A stretch of DNA of 20,075 nucleotides from positions 1 to 20,075 of the forward strand of contig DGGQ01000180.1 in the NCBI GenBank assembly GCA_002392275.1. The letters run 5' to 3'. This stretch comes from Treponema sp. UBA3870 (GTDB taxonomy: Bacteria; Spirochaetota; Spirochaetia; Treponematales; Treponemataceae). The notes under the pieces were generated by a model. That model made no database searches and was not told where the DNA came from. It saw only the letters and a list, made by a program, of their open reading frames with translations. The position numbers and the translations under genes are program-made. Below, one piece after another: positions 1 through 6,777 of this stretch (positions within the stretch are counted from its first letter, which is position 1; each line of letters opens with the position of its first letter).

Positions 1-369
1 ACAGGCGGCGGATTCTATGAAAATCTTCCAAGGATGTATCCCCATGCGGCGGAAGGAAAAAAGCAGCTGATTTCCGTAATCAAAAAGGGCAGCTGGGAAG
101 TCCCTAAGATTTTTGACGAGCTTGTTCGCCGTGGCGCCGATGAAAAAAATGTCTACTCCACATTCAACATGGGCATTGGATTTATTCTTGCCGTAAGCAA
201 AAAGGATGCCGCCGCAATACTCAAGCTGTTCAACAAAAATGCGTCCAAGTATCACATTGACGGAATCCCGGACATGAAGGCATACGAGATTGGCTATGTC
301 GGACACACTGACAAAATCATCAAGGGCGAGTTCAAGGGCAACAAGGCCATGACCCAGTTCGAGGACTGA
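1..369 (+). CDS. purM: Phosphoribosylformylglycinamidine cyclo-ligase (AIR synthetase), C-terminal part
   Basis: This is the last 122 codons of PurM; the reading frame is open from base 1, so the gene begins outside the window. PurM closes the imidazole ring of purines, converting FGAM to AIR with ATP in the cytoplasm. The fragment starts in the family motif TGGGFYENLPRM and carries FNMGIGF, both characteristic of the C-terminal half of AIR synthetases. It ends with TGA and lies 5 bases ahead of purN, which acts two steps earlier in the same pathway, so the two are very likely co-transcribed. The identity is secure; only the N-terminal ATP-binding half is missing, because of the window edge and not because the gene is broken. 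Confidence 0.95.
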   Translation, partial: TGGGFYENLPRMYPHAAEGKKQLISVIKKGSWEVPKIFDELVRRGADEKNVYSTFNMGIGFILAVSKKDAAAILKLFNKNASKYHIDGIPDMKAYEIGYVGHTDKIIKGEFKGNKAMTQFED

Positions 370-374
370 ATCAA

Positions 375-1004
375 ATGGTGAACGTTGCGGTCCTGGTCAG
401 CGGTGGGGGAACAAATCTCCAGGCGTTGATTGATTACGAAAAATCCAATGCGGACTGTCCGTACCATATCGCGCTGGTGGTCTCAAGCACAAAAAATGCC
501 TATGCCATCGAGCGGGCGGGTGCGGCTGGAATCAAGTGCGAAATAAAAAGCCCCATGTCCGTTATGGGCGAAAGGGCAAAGTCCGCGACAAGGGATGAAA
601 AACGTCTTGCCACTTCCGATGCGATTCTTGAGCTGTGCCGGAAAGATGGAATCGACGCAATCATTCTGGCGGGGTATCTTTCGGTGCTTGGTGGAGAAAT
701 CCTTGAGGCATACAGAGATAGAATCATAAATCTGCATCCCGCGCTGCTTCCAAAGTTTGGAGGCGTGGGAATGTGGGGACACAATGTGCATGAAGCGGTC
801 CTTGCTGCCGGTGAAAAAGAAAGTGGCTGTACCGTCCATATTGTTGATTCCGGATGCGACACAGGAAAAATATTGGTCCAGAAAAAAGTTCCCGTCCTTC
901 CGGGAGACACCCCCGAAACCCTTTACGCAAGAATAGCCCCGGAGGAGCACAGGGCAATGGTCGAGGGTGCGTGTATTCTGGCGGAGAGTGTTAAAAAAAT
1001 ATAG
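375..1004 (+). CDS. purN: Phosphoribosylglycinamide formyltransferase (GAR transformylase)
   Basis: PurN transfers a formyl group from 10-formyl-tetrahydrofolate to GAR in purine synthesis. The 209-residue protein is the usual family length. It opens with the phosphate-binding stretch VLVSGGGTNLQALID and contains NLHPALLPKFGG, giving the catalytic Asn119 and His121. VDSGCDTG contains the expected catalytic Asp, most likely Asp162 by motif position. The start ATG lies 5 bases after the purM stop, and GAGGA at the end of purM (361-365) can act as ribosome binding site, so the pair forms a purM-purN operon. Long antisense frames over this gene are ignored because the plus frame matches the family from end to end. 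Confidence 0.95.
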   Translation: MVNVAVLVSGGGTNLQALIDYEKSNADCPYHIALVVSSTKNAYAIERAGAAGIKCEIKSPMSVMGERAKSATRDEKRLATSDAILELCRKDGIDAIILAGYLSVLGGEILEAYRDRIINLHPALLPKFGGVGMWGHNVHEAVLAAGEKESGCTVHIVDSGCDTGKILVQKKVPVLPGDTPETLYARIAPEEHRAMVEGACILAESVKKI

Positions 1005-1040
1005 GAATGGTGAAAAGTTCCGGCGGATGGGATTTTATCC

Positions 1041-1069
1041 TTGACAAATCTCGCGACTGGACATAAACT
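1041..1069 (+). promoter_or_regulatory. Sigma-70 type promoter of the PTS EIIA gene
   Basis: A perfect -35 box TTGACA (1041-1046) is followed by a 17-base spacer and a -10-like TAAACT (1064-1069, 4 of 6 consensus bases). The predicted transcription start, about 7 bases further on, falls at the ATG at 1077. The mRNA would then be leaderless or nearly so. Confidence 0.6.
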
Positions 1070-1076
1070 AATAGTT

Positions 1077-1520
1077 ATGGATTTACGAACAGTACTAACG
1101 CCTGAAACGGTTGACCTCCATCTGAAGGGGTCCACCAAGGAAGAAATTATTGACGAACTCCTTGATGTTTTGGTCAAGGCAGGAAAAGTAACGGATAAAG
1201 AGGCTGCCAAGGAATGTGTTCTTGACAGGGAACGCAAGATGTCCACCGGAATGAAGCATGGCATCGCAATCCCGCACGGAAAGACGGACACAGTTTCCGA
1301 TTTGGTTGCATGCATCGGTATTTCAGACAAGGCCGTTGATTTTGACAGTCTTGACCAGGAACCTTGCCGCATCTTTATTATGACCCTTTCGCCTGTCAAC
1401 AAGACGGGACCACATCTCCAGTTCCTTGCTGAAGTCAGTCTTCTGTTTAAATCTGCTGAAAAGAGGGCGCAGATTTTGAATACAGCGGACAAGGCCGAGG
1501 TAATCAGAATTTTGACTTGA
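1077..1520 (+). CDS. ptsN: PTS EIIA protein, fructose/nitrogen (PtsN) type
   Basis: A 147-residue PTS EIIA type 2 domain. It receives a phosphate from HPr or NPr on a histidine and either passes it to a sugar or, in PtsN-type proteins, acts as a regulator. The active-site motif HGIAIPHGKTD is present, with the phosphorylated histidine at residue 67. The N-terminal MDLRTVLTPETVDLHL is typical of the family. No EIIB, EIIC, HPr or sugar gene is adjacent, which favours a stand-alone regulatory EIIA (EIIANtr) over a transporter part. I chose ATG 1077 over the upstream in-frame TTG at 1041 because that TTG is the first part of a perfect -35 box and the extra 12 residues fit no family member. No Shine-Dalgarno precedes 1077. 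The gene symbol is by family resemblance. Confidence 0.85.
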   Translation: MDLRTVLTPETVDLHLKGSTKEEIIDELLDVLVKAGKVTDKEAAKECVLDRERKMSTGMKHGIAIPHGKTDTVSDLVACIGISDKAVDFDSLDQEPCRIFIMTLSPVNKTGPHLQFLAEVSLLFKSAEKRAQILNTADKAEVIRILT

Positions 1521-1601
1521 TGGAAGTTTCGGGGCCTGGTGAACAGGTTTCCAGATTTCCACCGACATAGACGGTCGGAATAAGTTTGTTTTTGCTGCAA
1601 G

Positions 1602-1637
1602 AAGCCTTTATGGATTTCAAATCCGTGGAGGCTTTTT
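1602..1637 (+). terminator. Rho-independent terminator after the PTS EIIA gene
   Basis: AAGCCT (1602-1607) pairs with AGGCTT (1629-1634). Inside it a second stem, GGATT with AATCC, closes on TCA, and a T-run follows (1633-1637). A small separate hairpin, CCGAC/GTCGG (1562-1578), precedes it. This ends the EIIA transcript before the next promoter. Confidence 0.7.
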
Positions 1638-1644
1638 CCGTCTC

Positions 1645-1673
1645 TGTTCATAAAGTCAAAAATAGTCTATAAT
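1645..1673 (+). promoter_or_regulatory. Promoter of the five-gene orphan/radical SAM run, leaderless type
   Basis: A perfect -10 box TATAAT (1668-1673) has a weak -35 candidate TGTTCA (1645-1650) 17 bases upstream. Only 7 bases (CTTTCCT) separate the -10 box from the ATG at 1681. Transcription would start at or next to the A of the start codon, leaving no room for a Shine-Dalgarno. Confidence 0.65.
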
Positions 1674-1680
1674 CTTTCCT

Positions 1681-2163
1681 ATGAAACTGGAACCATTGTT
1701 CAGGTCTGCCGACAACAGACTTTATTTTTTGGATGGGCGCGAAATGCCTGTCGATGCGGGAAAAAAATCGTCCCCGGAAAATGTGTCCTGTGAAAAGGAC
1801 TCCCTTGTTTTTGTCGATATGCCGTGGGAGACTGTCGGAAAGGACGAGGAAAGCTACAATGAGGAATTCCTTGCCAATATGCGTGACTTCCTGAAAAAGA
1901 TGGAGGACATGCCGGCCTATGCCGTTATTGTTCCCACCGCAGGGTCGATTCCGCAAAGTGCAGCCGAAAAGGAAGCGTTTGTCGCCTCAATGAAGCACAG
2001 CGCGCGAAGAATCAAGGACGCAAAATCCGTCGTGGGCTACGCAATCCCTGGGTATATTGACTCTGGAGATTTTATCAGCGAGTTTTCTGGAAAGCACCCG
2101 CACTACATCTATTTTAGCCACGAGGACTCCGTTCTGGAAAATCCTTCGATTGTACGCATCTGA
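1681..2163 (+). CDS. Conserved-looking protein of unknown function, 160 aa
   Basis: I do not recognise a family. The 160-residue protein has no signal peptide or membrane segment, so it is probably cytoplasmic. The central part (residues about 41-80) alternates acidic and aromatic residues (VFVDMPWETVGKDEESYNEEF). The second half has two hydrophobic strand-like stretches, YAVIVPTAG and VVGYAIPGY, separated by a basic helix, which suggests an alpha/beta fold. The start follows a perfect -10 box by 7 bases and has no Shine-Dalgarno. The stop codon overlaps the GAGGTG ribosome binding site of the next gene, so it is translated in tandem with the 132-residue orphan and the radical SAM protein downstream. 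A role linked to that enzyme is possible but is only an inference. Confidence 0.75.
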   Translation: MKLEPLFRSADNRLYFLDGREMPVDAGKKSSPENVSCEKDSLVFVDMPWETVGKDEESYNEEFLANMRDFLKKMEDMPAYAVIVPTAGSIPQSAAEKEAFVASMKHSARRIKDAKSVVGYAIPGYIDSGDFISEFSGKHPHYIYFSHEDSVLENPSIVRI

Positions 2164-2173
2164 GGTGGATTTT

Positions 2174-2572
2174 ATGGACAGCATTCAGAAATTCTGTTCG
2201 GACGTTGAGAAAATCAAAAAACACGCAAGGCAGGATGGAGCTTCCGGCGAAAAATCCGTCGTCTCCCAGATTAAGAGTCTTTTTGTCCGCAATTTCCGTG
2301 GGCTGGATTCGCTTGCCACATCTTTCGTGGATTATTGGGACGAAACCTACATACGCACGTCCACCGACAGCACGGAGGAGCCTGTTAAGGAAAATGTTGA
2401 CCGCCTTGTTGCCATGTTTTCCCTGCTGGAAGGTTCCACCGAATTCACGGACTGCCTTTGCGACCGCGACTGGAAAAGGCTTTGCGAGCTGACAAACATT
2501 GAGGCCGAGGACATGCAGATTGAAACCCTCAACCGGCTTATGATGGTTTTTGTGGACAAGAAGGCCCTGTGA
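2174..2572 (+). CDS. Small helical protein of unknown function, 132 aa
   Basis: No family is recognised. The 132-residue protein looks all-helical and charged, with heptad-like leucine spacing (residues about 75-130, such as NVDRLVAMFSLLEG and QIETLNRLMMVF), and has no signal peptide or membrane segment. The start at 2174 is set by a good Shine-Dalgarno GAGGTG (2162-2167) with 6-base spacing; the same frame extends further upstream, but that part overlaps the previous gene and has no ribosome binding site. The stop TGA shares its last base with the ATG of the radical SAM gene (TGATG), an arrangement typical of translational coupling, so the two products are probably made in a fixed ratio. It may be a partner or accessory subunit of that enzyme; this is inference from position only. 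Confidence 0.75.
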   Translation: MDSIQKFCSDVEKIKKHARQDGASGEKSVVSQIKSLFVRNFRGLDSLATSFVDYWDETYIRTSTDSTEEPVKENVDRLVAMFSLLEGSTEFTDCLCDRDWKRLCELTNIEAEDMQIETLNRLMMVFVDKKAL

Positions 2573-3588
2573 TGGTTCTGGAGCCACAGACCTCCCCATA
2601 CCTTAGCTGTCACCAGTGTCCCCGGAATTGTGGGGCGAACCGTCTGGATTTCCATACCGGATTTTGCGGGGAGACACAGAGCGTTAGGATTGCGAGCGCG
2701 GGACTCCATTTTGGCGAGGAGCCTGTCGTGACTGTCTTTGGCGGAAGCGGGACTATTTTTTTTACAGGATGCACACTTCGTTGCTCATTCTGCCAGAACT
2801 ACCAGATAAGTCAGCATGGGATGGGTGCCGCCGTTGATTGCGATTCTTTTGTGAAAATCTGTCTGGAGCTTCAGAAAAAAGGCGCGGAGAACATAAATCT
2901 TGTGACAGGAAGCCACCACATACCGCTGATTGCCGAATTTTTGACCGCCGCAAAAAAATCGGGCCTTGAGATTCCCGTGGCATGGAATTCATCCGCCTAT
3001 GAGTCGGTGGAAAGTCTTGAACTTTTGCGTGGGCTTGTGGATATCTGGCTTCCGGATTTGAAGACCCTGAATCCTTTGATGAGCGGGGGACTCTTTGGTG
3101 CGTCCGATTATCCGTCCGTCGCAAAAAAATCTATACGATGGATGGTCAAAAATTTTCCGATGAATATAACTAGAGTTGAAAGGAATGGCGATATTAAGGA
3201 TAAAATGCTTTCGGGCGTTGTGATTCGTCATCTCTTTCTTCCCGGACGCATGGATGATACCGTCATGGTTCTGGACTGGCTCAAAAAAAATGCGGACGGA
3301 AAGGCAATCCTTTCGCTTATGTCGCAGTACACGCCGGTTCCGTTTGAGGGAGACTCTGATGGCGGAATCGCGAGGGAAAAATCTCTTGGGGCAATCCAGA
3401 ATCGGCTTGTCGATGCCACCGAGGATGCCGACCTGAGGGATTTTATTGACGCATACGGCTTTGAGTACGTTTTCTATCAGGATTTGAGCGACGACACGTC
3501 CTGGCTTCCTGATTTCAAGCGCAAGCAGCCGTTCAGTTCCTCCCTTGCAAAACCCATCTGGCACTGGGGCTGTGGATTTATAAACTAG
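2572..3588 (+). CDS. Radical SAM protein, PflX (PFL-activase-like) family
   Basis: A 338-residue radical SAM enzyme. The [4Fe-4S]/SAM motif is GCTLRCSFCQNYQIS, with cluster cysteines 67, 71 and 74. A second cysteine set lies at the N-terminus (C13, C16, C20 in CHQCPRNCGANR, and C32 in GFCG), as in the PflX/COG1313 group of putative pyruvate formate-lyase activating enzymes. Their true substrates are largely unknown. SAM-domain features follow (NLVTGSHH, IPVAWNSSAYES, WLPDLK). No pyruvate formate-lyase or glycyl radical enzyme lies next to it, so an activase role is not supported by context. The start could be ATG 2572 (TGATG overlap) or GTG 2569 (4-base overlap); I prefer ATG. It is coupled to the 132-residue orphan upstream. 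Confidence 0.85.
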   Translation: MVLEPQTSPYLSCHQCPRNCGANRLDFHTGFCGETQSVRIASAGLHFGEEPVVTVFGGSGTIFFTGCTLRCSFCQNYQISQHGMGAAVDCDSFVKICLELQKKGAENINLVTGSHHIPLIAEFLTAAKKSGLEIPVAWNSSAYESVESLELLRGLVDIWLPDLKTLNPLMSGGLFGASDYPSVAKKSIRWMVKNFPMNITRVERNGDIKDKMLSGVVIRHLFLPGRMDDTVMVLDWLKKNADGKAILSLMSQYTPVPFEGDSDGGIAREKSLGAIQNRLVDATEDADLRDFIDAYGFEYVFYQDLSDDTSWLPDFKRKQPFSSSLAKPIWHWGCGFIN

Positions 3589-3620
3589 TTTGCCATAAAG
3601 TTTTTTTATAGAGGAAAGTT

Positions 3621-4661
3621 ATGTCACGAGACAGAAGAAAAAAGAGCGGAGTTTCATTAATCGGTTTGGTAATCTGGGTTGTCGCCGCAGTAGCTTTGGT
3701 GATTATGTTTCTCGCAAACAAAAAACGGATATTCGGAAACCTCAAGGCCACAGGATTTTTTGAACGTGTGTTTGGGTCCACTCCAAAATTCATCGAGGAT
3801 GCCGAGGTCCCCGAAGAAAAGATTGCGAAAAATGATGTGGACGCGGAATCTGACTATGTTGAAATCCAGCTTGTGCAGGGAGCCGCCGAAAATGAGGACG
3901 GGGATTCAATCCTCTACACAAATCTTCCAAACGGGAGCAAAAAGAAGACAGGCAGAAACGAGACTGTTCCCGAAACAAAGGACCCTGTGGCTGACACAAC
4001 GGTTCAGGAGACTTTGGATTATGACGACGTGACAGATTTGGTTGCGTCCGGCTCAAGTGTTTATGGCAGCTCCGAGGACGAGGCTTTTGGAGTATACAGC
4101 GACCAGAATTCTTCAATCGCGCTGGAGTCTGTCGGGGTGCAGAGTTCCACAACCGAGCCTGCGCACTCAATCAACCCGAACCTGATTTATGAGCCGAACA
4201 CTACAGACCCTGTAAAATCGCCAACGGATACTCCCGCGGAAAATATTTCGCTCAGACTTTTTTTTATAGAAATAAATTCGGACGGAACCAGCAGCATCTG
4301 TGAGGTCCCGCGTCTTATGAAAAAATCCGCCACGCCGCTTTCCGATTCAATCAACGCACTTATTGATGGACCGACACCCGCCGAACAAAAAAGCCACAAC
4401 TGCCGGACCATGGTTTCCCCGGGGACAAGGCTGCTCAGCGCGAGCGTTAAAAACGGAATCGCCACACTCAATTTTAGCGAGGAACTGGAGTTCAACAATT
4501 TTGGAATTGAGGGAATCATGTGGGAGCTGGACCAGATTGTTTACACCGCGACCGCGTTCCCAAGTGTGCAGAAGGTTCAGTTTTTGATAGAGGGAACCCA
4601 CCGCGAATATATTTCCGAGGGACTGAGAATTGGTGAGCCATTGGGAAGGGAGAGCCTCTAG
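3621..4661 (+). CDS. Membrane-anchored GerMN-domain protein
   Basis: The 346-residue protein starts with a basic cap (MSRDRRKKSG) and a single membrane helix (about residues 12-32), so most of it lies in the periplasm. Residues about 50-205 form an acidic, Ser/Thr/Pro-rich low-complexity linker. The C-terminal part (about 207-340) is a GerMN domain: SINALIDGPTPAEQ, MVSPGTRLLSASVKNGIATLNFSEE and the final VQKVQFLIEG match the family layout. GerMN domains occur in sporulation GerM and in envelope lipoproteins of non-sporulating bacteria, where they are thought to bind wall or protein partners. A GAGG Shine-Dalgarno (3611-3614) sets the start. It follows the radical SAM gene by 32 bases and abuts the next gene with no gap, so co-transcription is likely. 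Confidence 0.8.
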   Translation: MSRDRRKKSGVSLIGLVIWVVAAVALVIMFLANKKRIFGNLKATGFFERVFGSTPKFIEDAEVPEEKIAKNDVDAESDYVEIQLVQGAAENEDGDSILYTNLPNGSKKKTGRNETVPETKDPVADTTVQETLDYDDVTDLVASGSSVYGSSEDEAFGVYSDQNSSIALESVGVQSSTTEPAHSINPNLIYEPNTTDPVKSPTDTPAENISLRLFFIEINSDGTSSICEVPRLMKKSATPLSDSINALIDGPTPAEQKSHNCRTMVSPGTRLLSASVKNGIATLNFSEELEFNNFGIEGIMWELDQIVYTATAFPSVQKVQFLIEGTHREYISEGLRIGEPLGRESL

Positions 4662-4973
4662 ATGTACAATCTTGAACAGGCCGCCGCGATTGCGATAATC
4701 GGTGGTGCGGATGGACCGACCAGCATTTACGTTGGGAGCAAGGTTTTTTGGCCGCCCATTATTGTGTCCCTGGTTCTGCTTGCCGTAGTGATTTTTCTTT
4801 TGGTCCGTAGCATAATAAAAAAGCATAAGGCGAGGACTATTGTTTTTGCGATTCTGCTTGCCATCATTTTGACTGTCCCCGCTGTTTTTGTTTTTCACAG
4901 TCTGACGCAGGCACAAAAAAAGGCTATGGAAATTGAAAAAATGCTTTACCCGGATGGCGGAACAGATTATTAG
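4662..4973 (+). CDS. Small membrane protein with the GGADGPT motif of Na+-pumping decarboxylase beta subunits
   Basis: This 103-residue protein carries AAAIAIIGGADGPTSIYVGS near its N-terminus (residues 7-26). That motif is otherwise a hallmark of the beta subunit of sodium-translocating decarboxylases (OadB/GcdB), where I recall its Asp being implicated in Na+ transport. The beta subunit is a polytopic protein of roughly 375-430 residues; here the motif is followed by only two membrane helices (about 30-50 and 58-79) joined by a short basic loop (KKHKAR), then a charged tail. The start ATG is the base after the stop of the GerMN gene, with GGGAGAG upstream as ribosome binding site. No alpha, gamma or biotin subunit is nearby. 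Automatic annotation would probably call it a decarboxylase beta subunit, which I think is misleading. Its function is unknown. Confidence 0.75.
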   Translation: MYNLEQAAAIAIIGGADGPTSIYVGSKVFWPPIIVSLVLLAVVIFLLVRSIIKKHKARTIVFAILLAIILTVPAVFVFHSLTQAQKKAMEIEKMLYPDGGTDY

Positions 4974-5006
4974 CTTGAATGTCCATTTTTTGCGCAAGGG
5001 ATTGTA

Positions 5007-5093
5007 GGGGTGAGCGTAGCGAAAACACGCGTTAGCGTGGTCGTAGGCGATAGCCGTAGCCCCGGAAAGCCCGGTCCCGCACGAAAGGGCGGG
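5007..5093. repeat. Hairpin-rich intergenic block, repeat-like
   Basis: In the 211-base gap between the GGADGPT protein and the cyclase gene lie four consecutive small hairpins: CACGC/GCGTG (5026-5039), GGC/GCC (5046-5055), CCGG/CCGG (5062-5074) and CCCGC/GCGGG (5076-5093). GGGG at 5007-5010 can close over CCCC at 5060-5063. The block is GC-rich against AT-rich flanks and has no T-run, so it is not a standard terminator. Its look is that of a dispersed intergenic element; copy number cannot be seen from one window. Confidence 0.5.
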
Positions 5094-5137
5094 ATGCGCC
5101 CGAATTGATATGGAAAATCAAATTCTGATATAACAAA

Positions 5138-5166
5138 TGGAAAGAATTCAATAAGTGTGGTATAAT
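5138..5166 (+). promoter_or_regulatory. Extended -10 promoter of the diguanylate cyclase gene
   Basis: TGG directly before a perfect TATAAT (5161-5166) makes an extended -10 element. A -35-like TGGAAA (5138-5143, 4 of 6) lies 17 bases upstream. This leaves a short leader with a GAGGA Shine-Dalgarno (5174-5178) 6 bases before the ATG at 5185. Confidence 0.65.
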
Positions 5167-5184
5167 TTTGGCTGAGGATTTTGC

Positions 5185-6741
5185 ATGAAAAAGGATACCC
5201 TTGCAGTCAAATTTACACAGTTGTTTGCCTCATTTACTGTAATTACGCTTGCGGTGACTTTTGTTATTTCATTCATCAGCCAGATTCAGTTCTACAGGAG
5301 CCAGAGGGAGGAGAGTGTCCAGTTTGTTGCCTCCTATCTTGAAAGCACACTTGTCGCGGATGACATGTATTTTGTGTGGTATCAGAAGTATTTTCTGGAG
5401 AAAGGCGGGGCGATTCTTGTTCCACATGATTTTGACGACCTTACAATGCAGGACGCGAGGCACGAGTACGAGGACTGTCTTTCAAAGGAATTTCCGGGAA
5501 GGGTGCTTGGTGTGGACCTTGATTTTGAGGAGCTTTCCGAAAATGGCAAATCTACTTACGAGGTCTACAGCCATGAGTTCTATCAGGCGGCATTTGAGAA
5601 GGCACATAACATTTTTGACCTTGCTTACACTTATTATGTTGTGCCGAAGGATGACGGTACGGACGACGTGATTTTTATTCTGGACTGCAAGCGGGATGAA
5701 AAAACTGTTGGCGGTAAAAAGTATCTGGACCTTGGAAGAACCATGACTTTTGACAGAAAAAATCACAAGAGGTTCTGGGAGTCATGGGAGACTGGAAAAA
5801 GGTCTGTTGGTACTGAAATTTTTGAAAAGGAAGTGGGTAGGACTTTCGCATACTACACGCCGGTCTTTATCAACGGGCAGAAGATGGGAATAATCGGGGT
5901 GGAGGTGGAAGTCAGTTCGATTACAAACGCCATTTTGAATGCGACACTTAGGCAGATGCTTATGATTGGTCTGGTGATTGTGGTTTTTGTCGGCTTCCTG
6001 CTCTTTATAATACGGAAGAATTATATCCGAAAGCTTGTCTACCTCCAGAGCGCGATTGACGATTATTCACGGACCAAGAATTCCGACATAGCGTACAATC
6101 TTTTGGGGCAGGTTAAAAACAAGGACGAAATCTCCATGATTATGTCGAAGTTCGCGAATATGATTTACGAGCTTGAAAACTATATGGACCATCTTTCAAG
6201 GACGCGGCAGGATTTGCAGGAGTCGCAGAAGGCTGCCATGGAGCTGAGCGAGCTTGCGGTCAAGGATGCTCTTACGGGCATCAGAAACAAGATGGGCTAC
6301 GACAAGGAAGTTAAGAAGTGCGTGCAGGAAATTGCTGACGGAAAGACGGATATTGGCGTTGCGATGATTGATTTGAACTATCTGAAAAAAATCAACGATA
6401 CTTATGGCCATGACAAGGGCAATGTCGCGATTGTTACTCTGTGCCAGATTGTTTGCCACATTTTTGACCATTCGCCTGTATTCAGAATTGGCGGGGACGA
6501 GTTTGTGGTTGTTCTCCGTGGGCACGACCTGGAGCATATCGATGATTTGATTGAGGAATTCCGGCGGCAGCTCAAGGAGCGGCAGGACAACGAGGAGCTC
6601 CAGTATTGGGAAAAGACTTCCGCCGCAATTGGCTATGCTGTCTATGATTCCGCGGTCGATTCGGATTTTGACAGTCTTTTTAAGCGTGCCGATGAAGCTA
6701 TGTACAAAAACAAGGAAGCGATGAAGGCCGCCAGGGAATGA
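5185..6741 (+). CDS. Membrane diguanylate cyclase with periplasmic sensor region
   Basis: A 518-residue inner-membrane enzyme predicted to make c-di-GMP from two GTP. A first membrane helix (about 12-33) and a second (about 255-275) enclose a periplasmic region of some 220 residues, whose size and layout suggest a Cache-like ligand sensor. A linker and coiled coil (about 276-360, including SRTRQDLQESQKAAMELSEL) lead into the GGDEF domain (about 361-518). DALTGIRNKMGYD, MIDLNYLKKINDTYGHDKGN and the active site GGDEF (436-440) are all intact. The product-inhibition site RxxD expected just before GGDEF is absent (the stretch reads FDHSPVFRI), so feedback inhibition by that route is unlikely. It is transcribed alone from its own promoter. 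The ligand cannot be told from sequence. Confidence 0.9.
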   Translation: MKKDTLAVKFTQLFASFTVITLAVTFVISFISQIQFYRSQREESVQFVASYLESTLVADDMYFVWYQKYFLEKGGAILVPHDFDDLTMQDARHEYEDCLSKEFPGRVLGVDLDFEELSENGKSTYEVYSHEFYQAAFEKAHNIFDLAYTYYVVPKDDGTDDVIFILDCKRDEKTVGGKKYLDLGRTMTFDRKNHKRFWESWETGKRSVGTEIFEKEVGRTFAYYTPVFINGQKMGIIGVEVEVSSITNAILNATLRQMLMIGLVIVVFVGFLLFIIRKNYIRKLVYLQSAIDDYSRTKNSDIAYNLLGQVKNKDEISMIMSKFANMIYELENYMDHLSRTRQDLQESQKAAMELSELAVKDALTGIRNKMGYDKEVKKCVQEIADGKTDIGVAMIDLNYLKKINDTYGHDKGNVAIVTLCQIVCHIFDHSPVFRIGGDEFVVVLRGHDLEHIDDLIEEFRRQLKERQDNEELQYWEKTSAAIGYAVYDSAVDSDFDSLFKRADEAMYKNKEAMKAARE

Positions 6742-6775
6742 AATAATTTGTCCGGGGCGAAAACTTTTTCCCTGG
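6731..6775. terminator. Long hairpin between convergent genes
   Basis: CCAGGGAA (6731-6738, the last codons of the cyclase gene) is the exact inverted repeat of TTCCCTGG (6768-6775), with a 29-base loop. It sits where the cyclase gene and recR converge, so a role in ending both transcripts is plausible, but there is no clean T-run after either arm. Confidence 0.3.
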
Positions 6776-6777
6776 GC

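Noticed and set aside
923..1651. Minus-strand frame of 242 codons opposite purN and the PTS EIIA gene
   Set aside because: Both plus-strand genes match known families over their full length; the antisense frame has no domain and no start signal.
4662..4973. A truncated pseudogene of the decarboxylase beta subunit
   Set aside because: The motif lies internally in the true subunit, yet here follows a clean start with ribosome binding site, and the rest is a coherent two-helix protein with no decayed remains beside it. It stays a possibility listed under the finding.
5007..5160. A c-di-GMP riboswitch in front of the diguanylate cyclase
   Set aside because: I see none of the conserved GEMM motifs, and the hairpin block lies upstream of the predicted promoter, so it would not be part of the cyclase mRNA.
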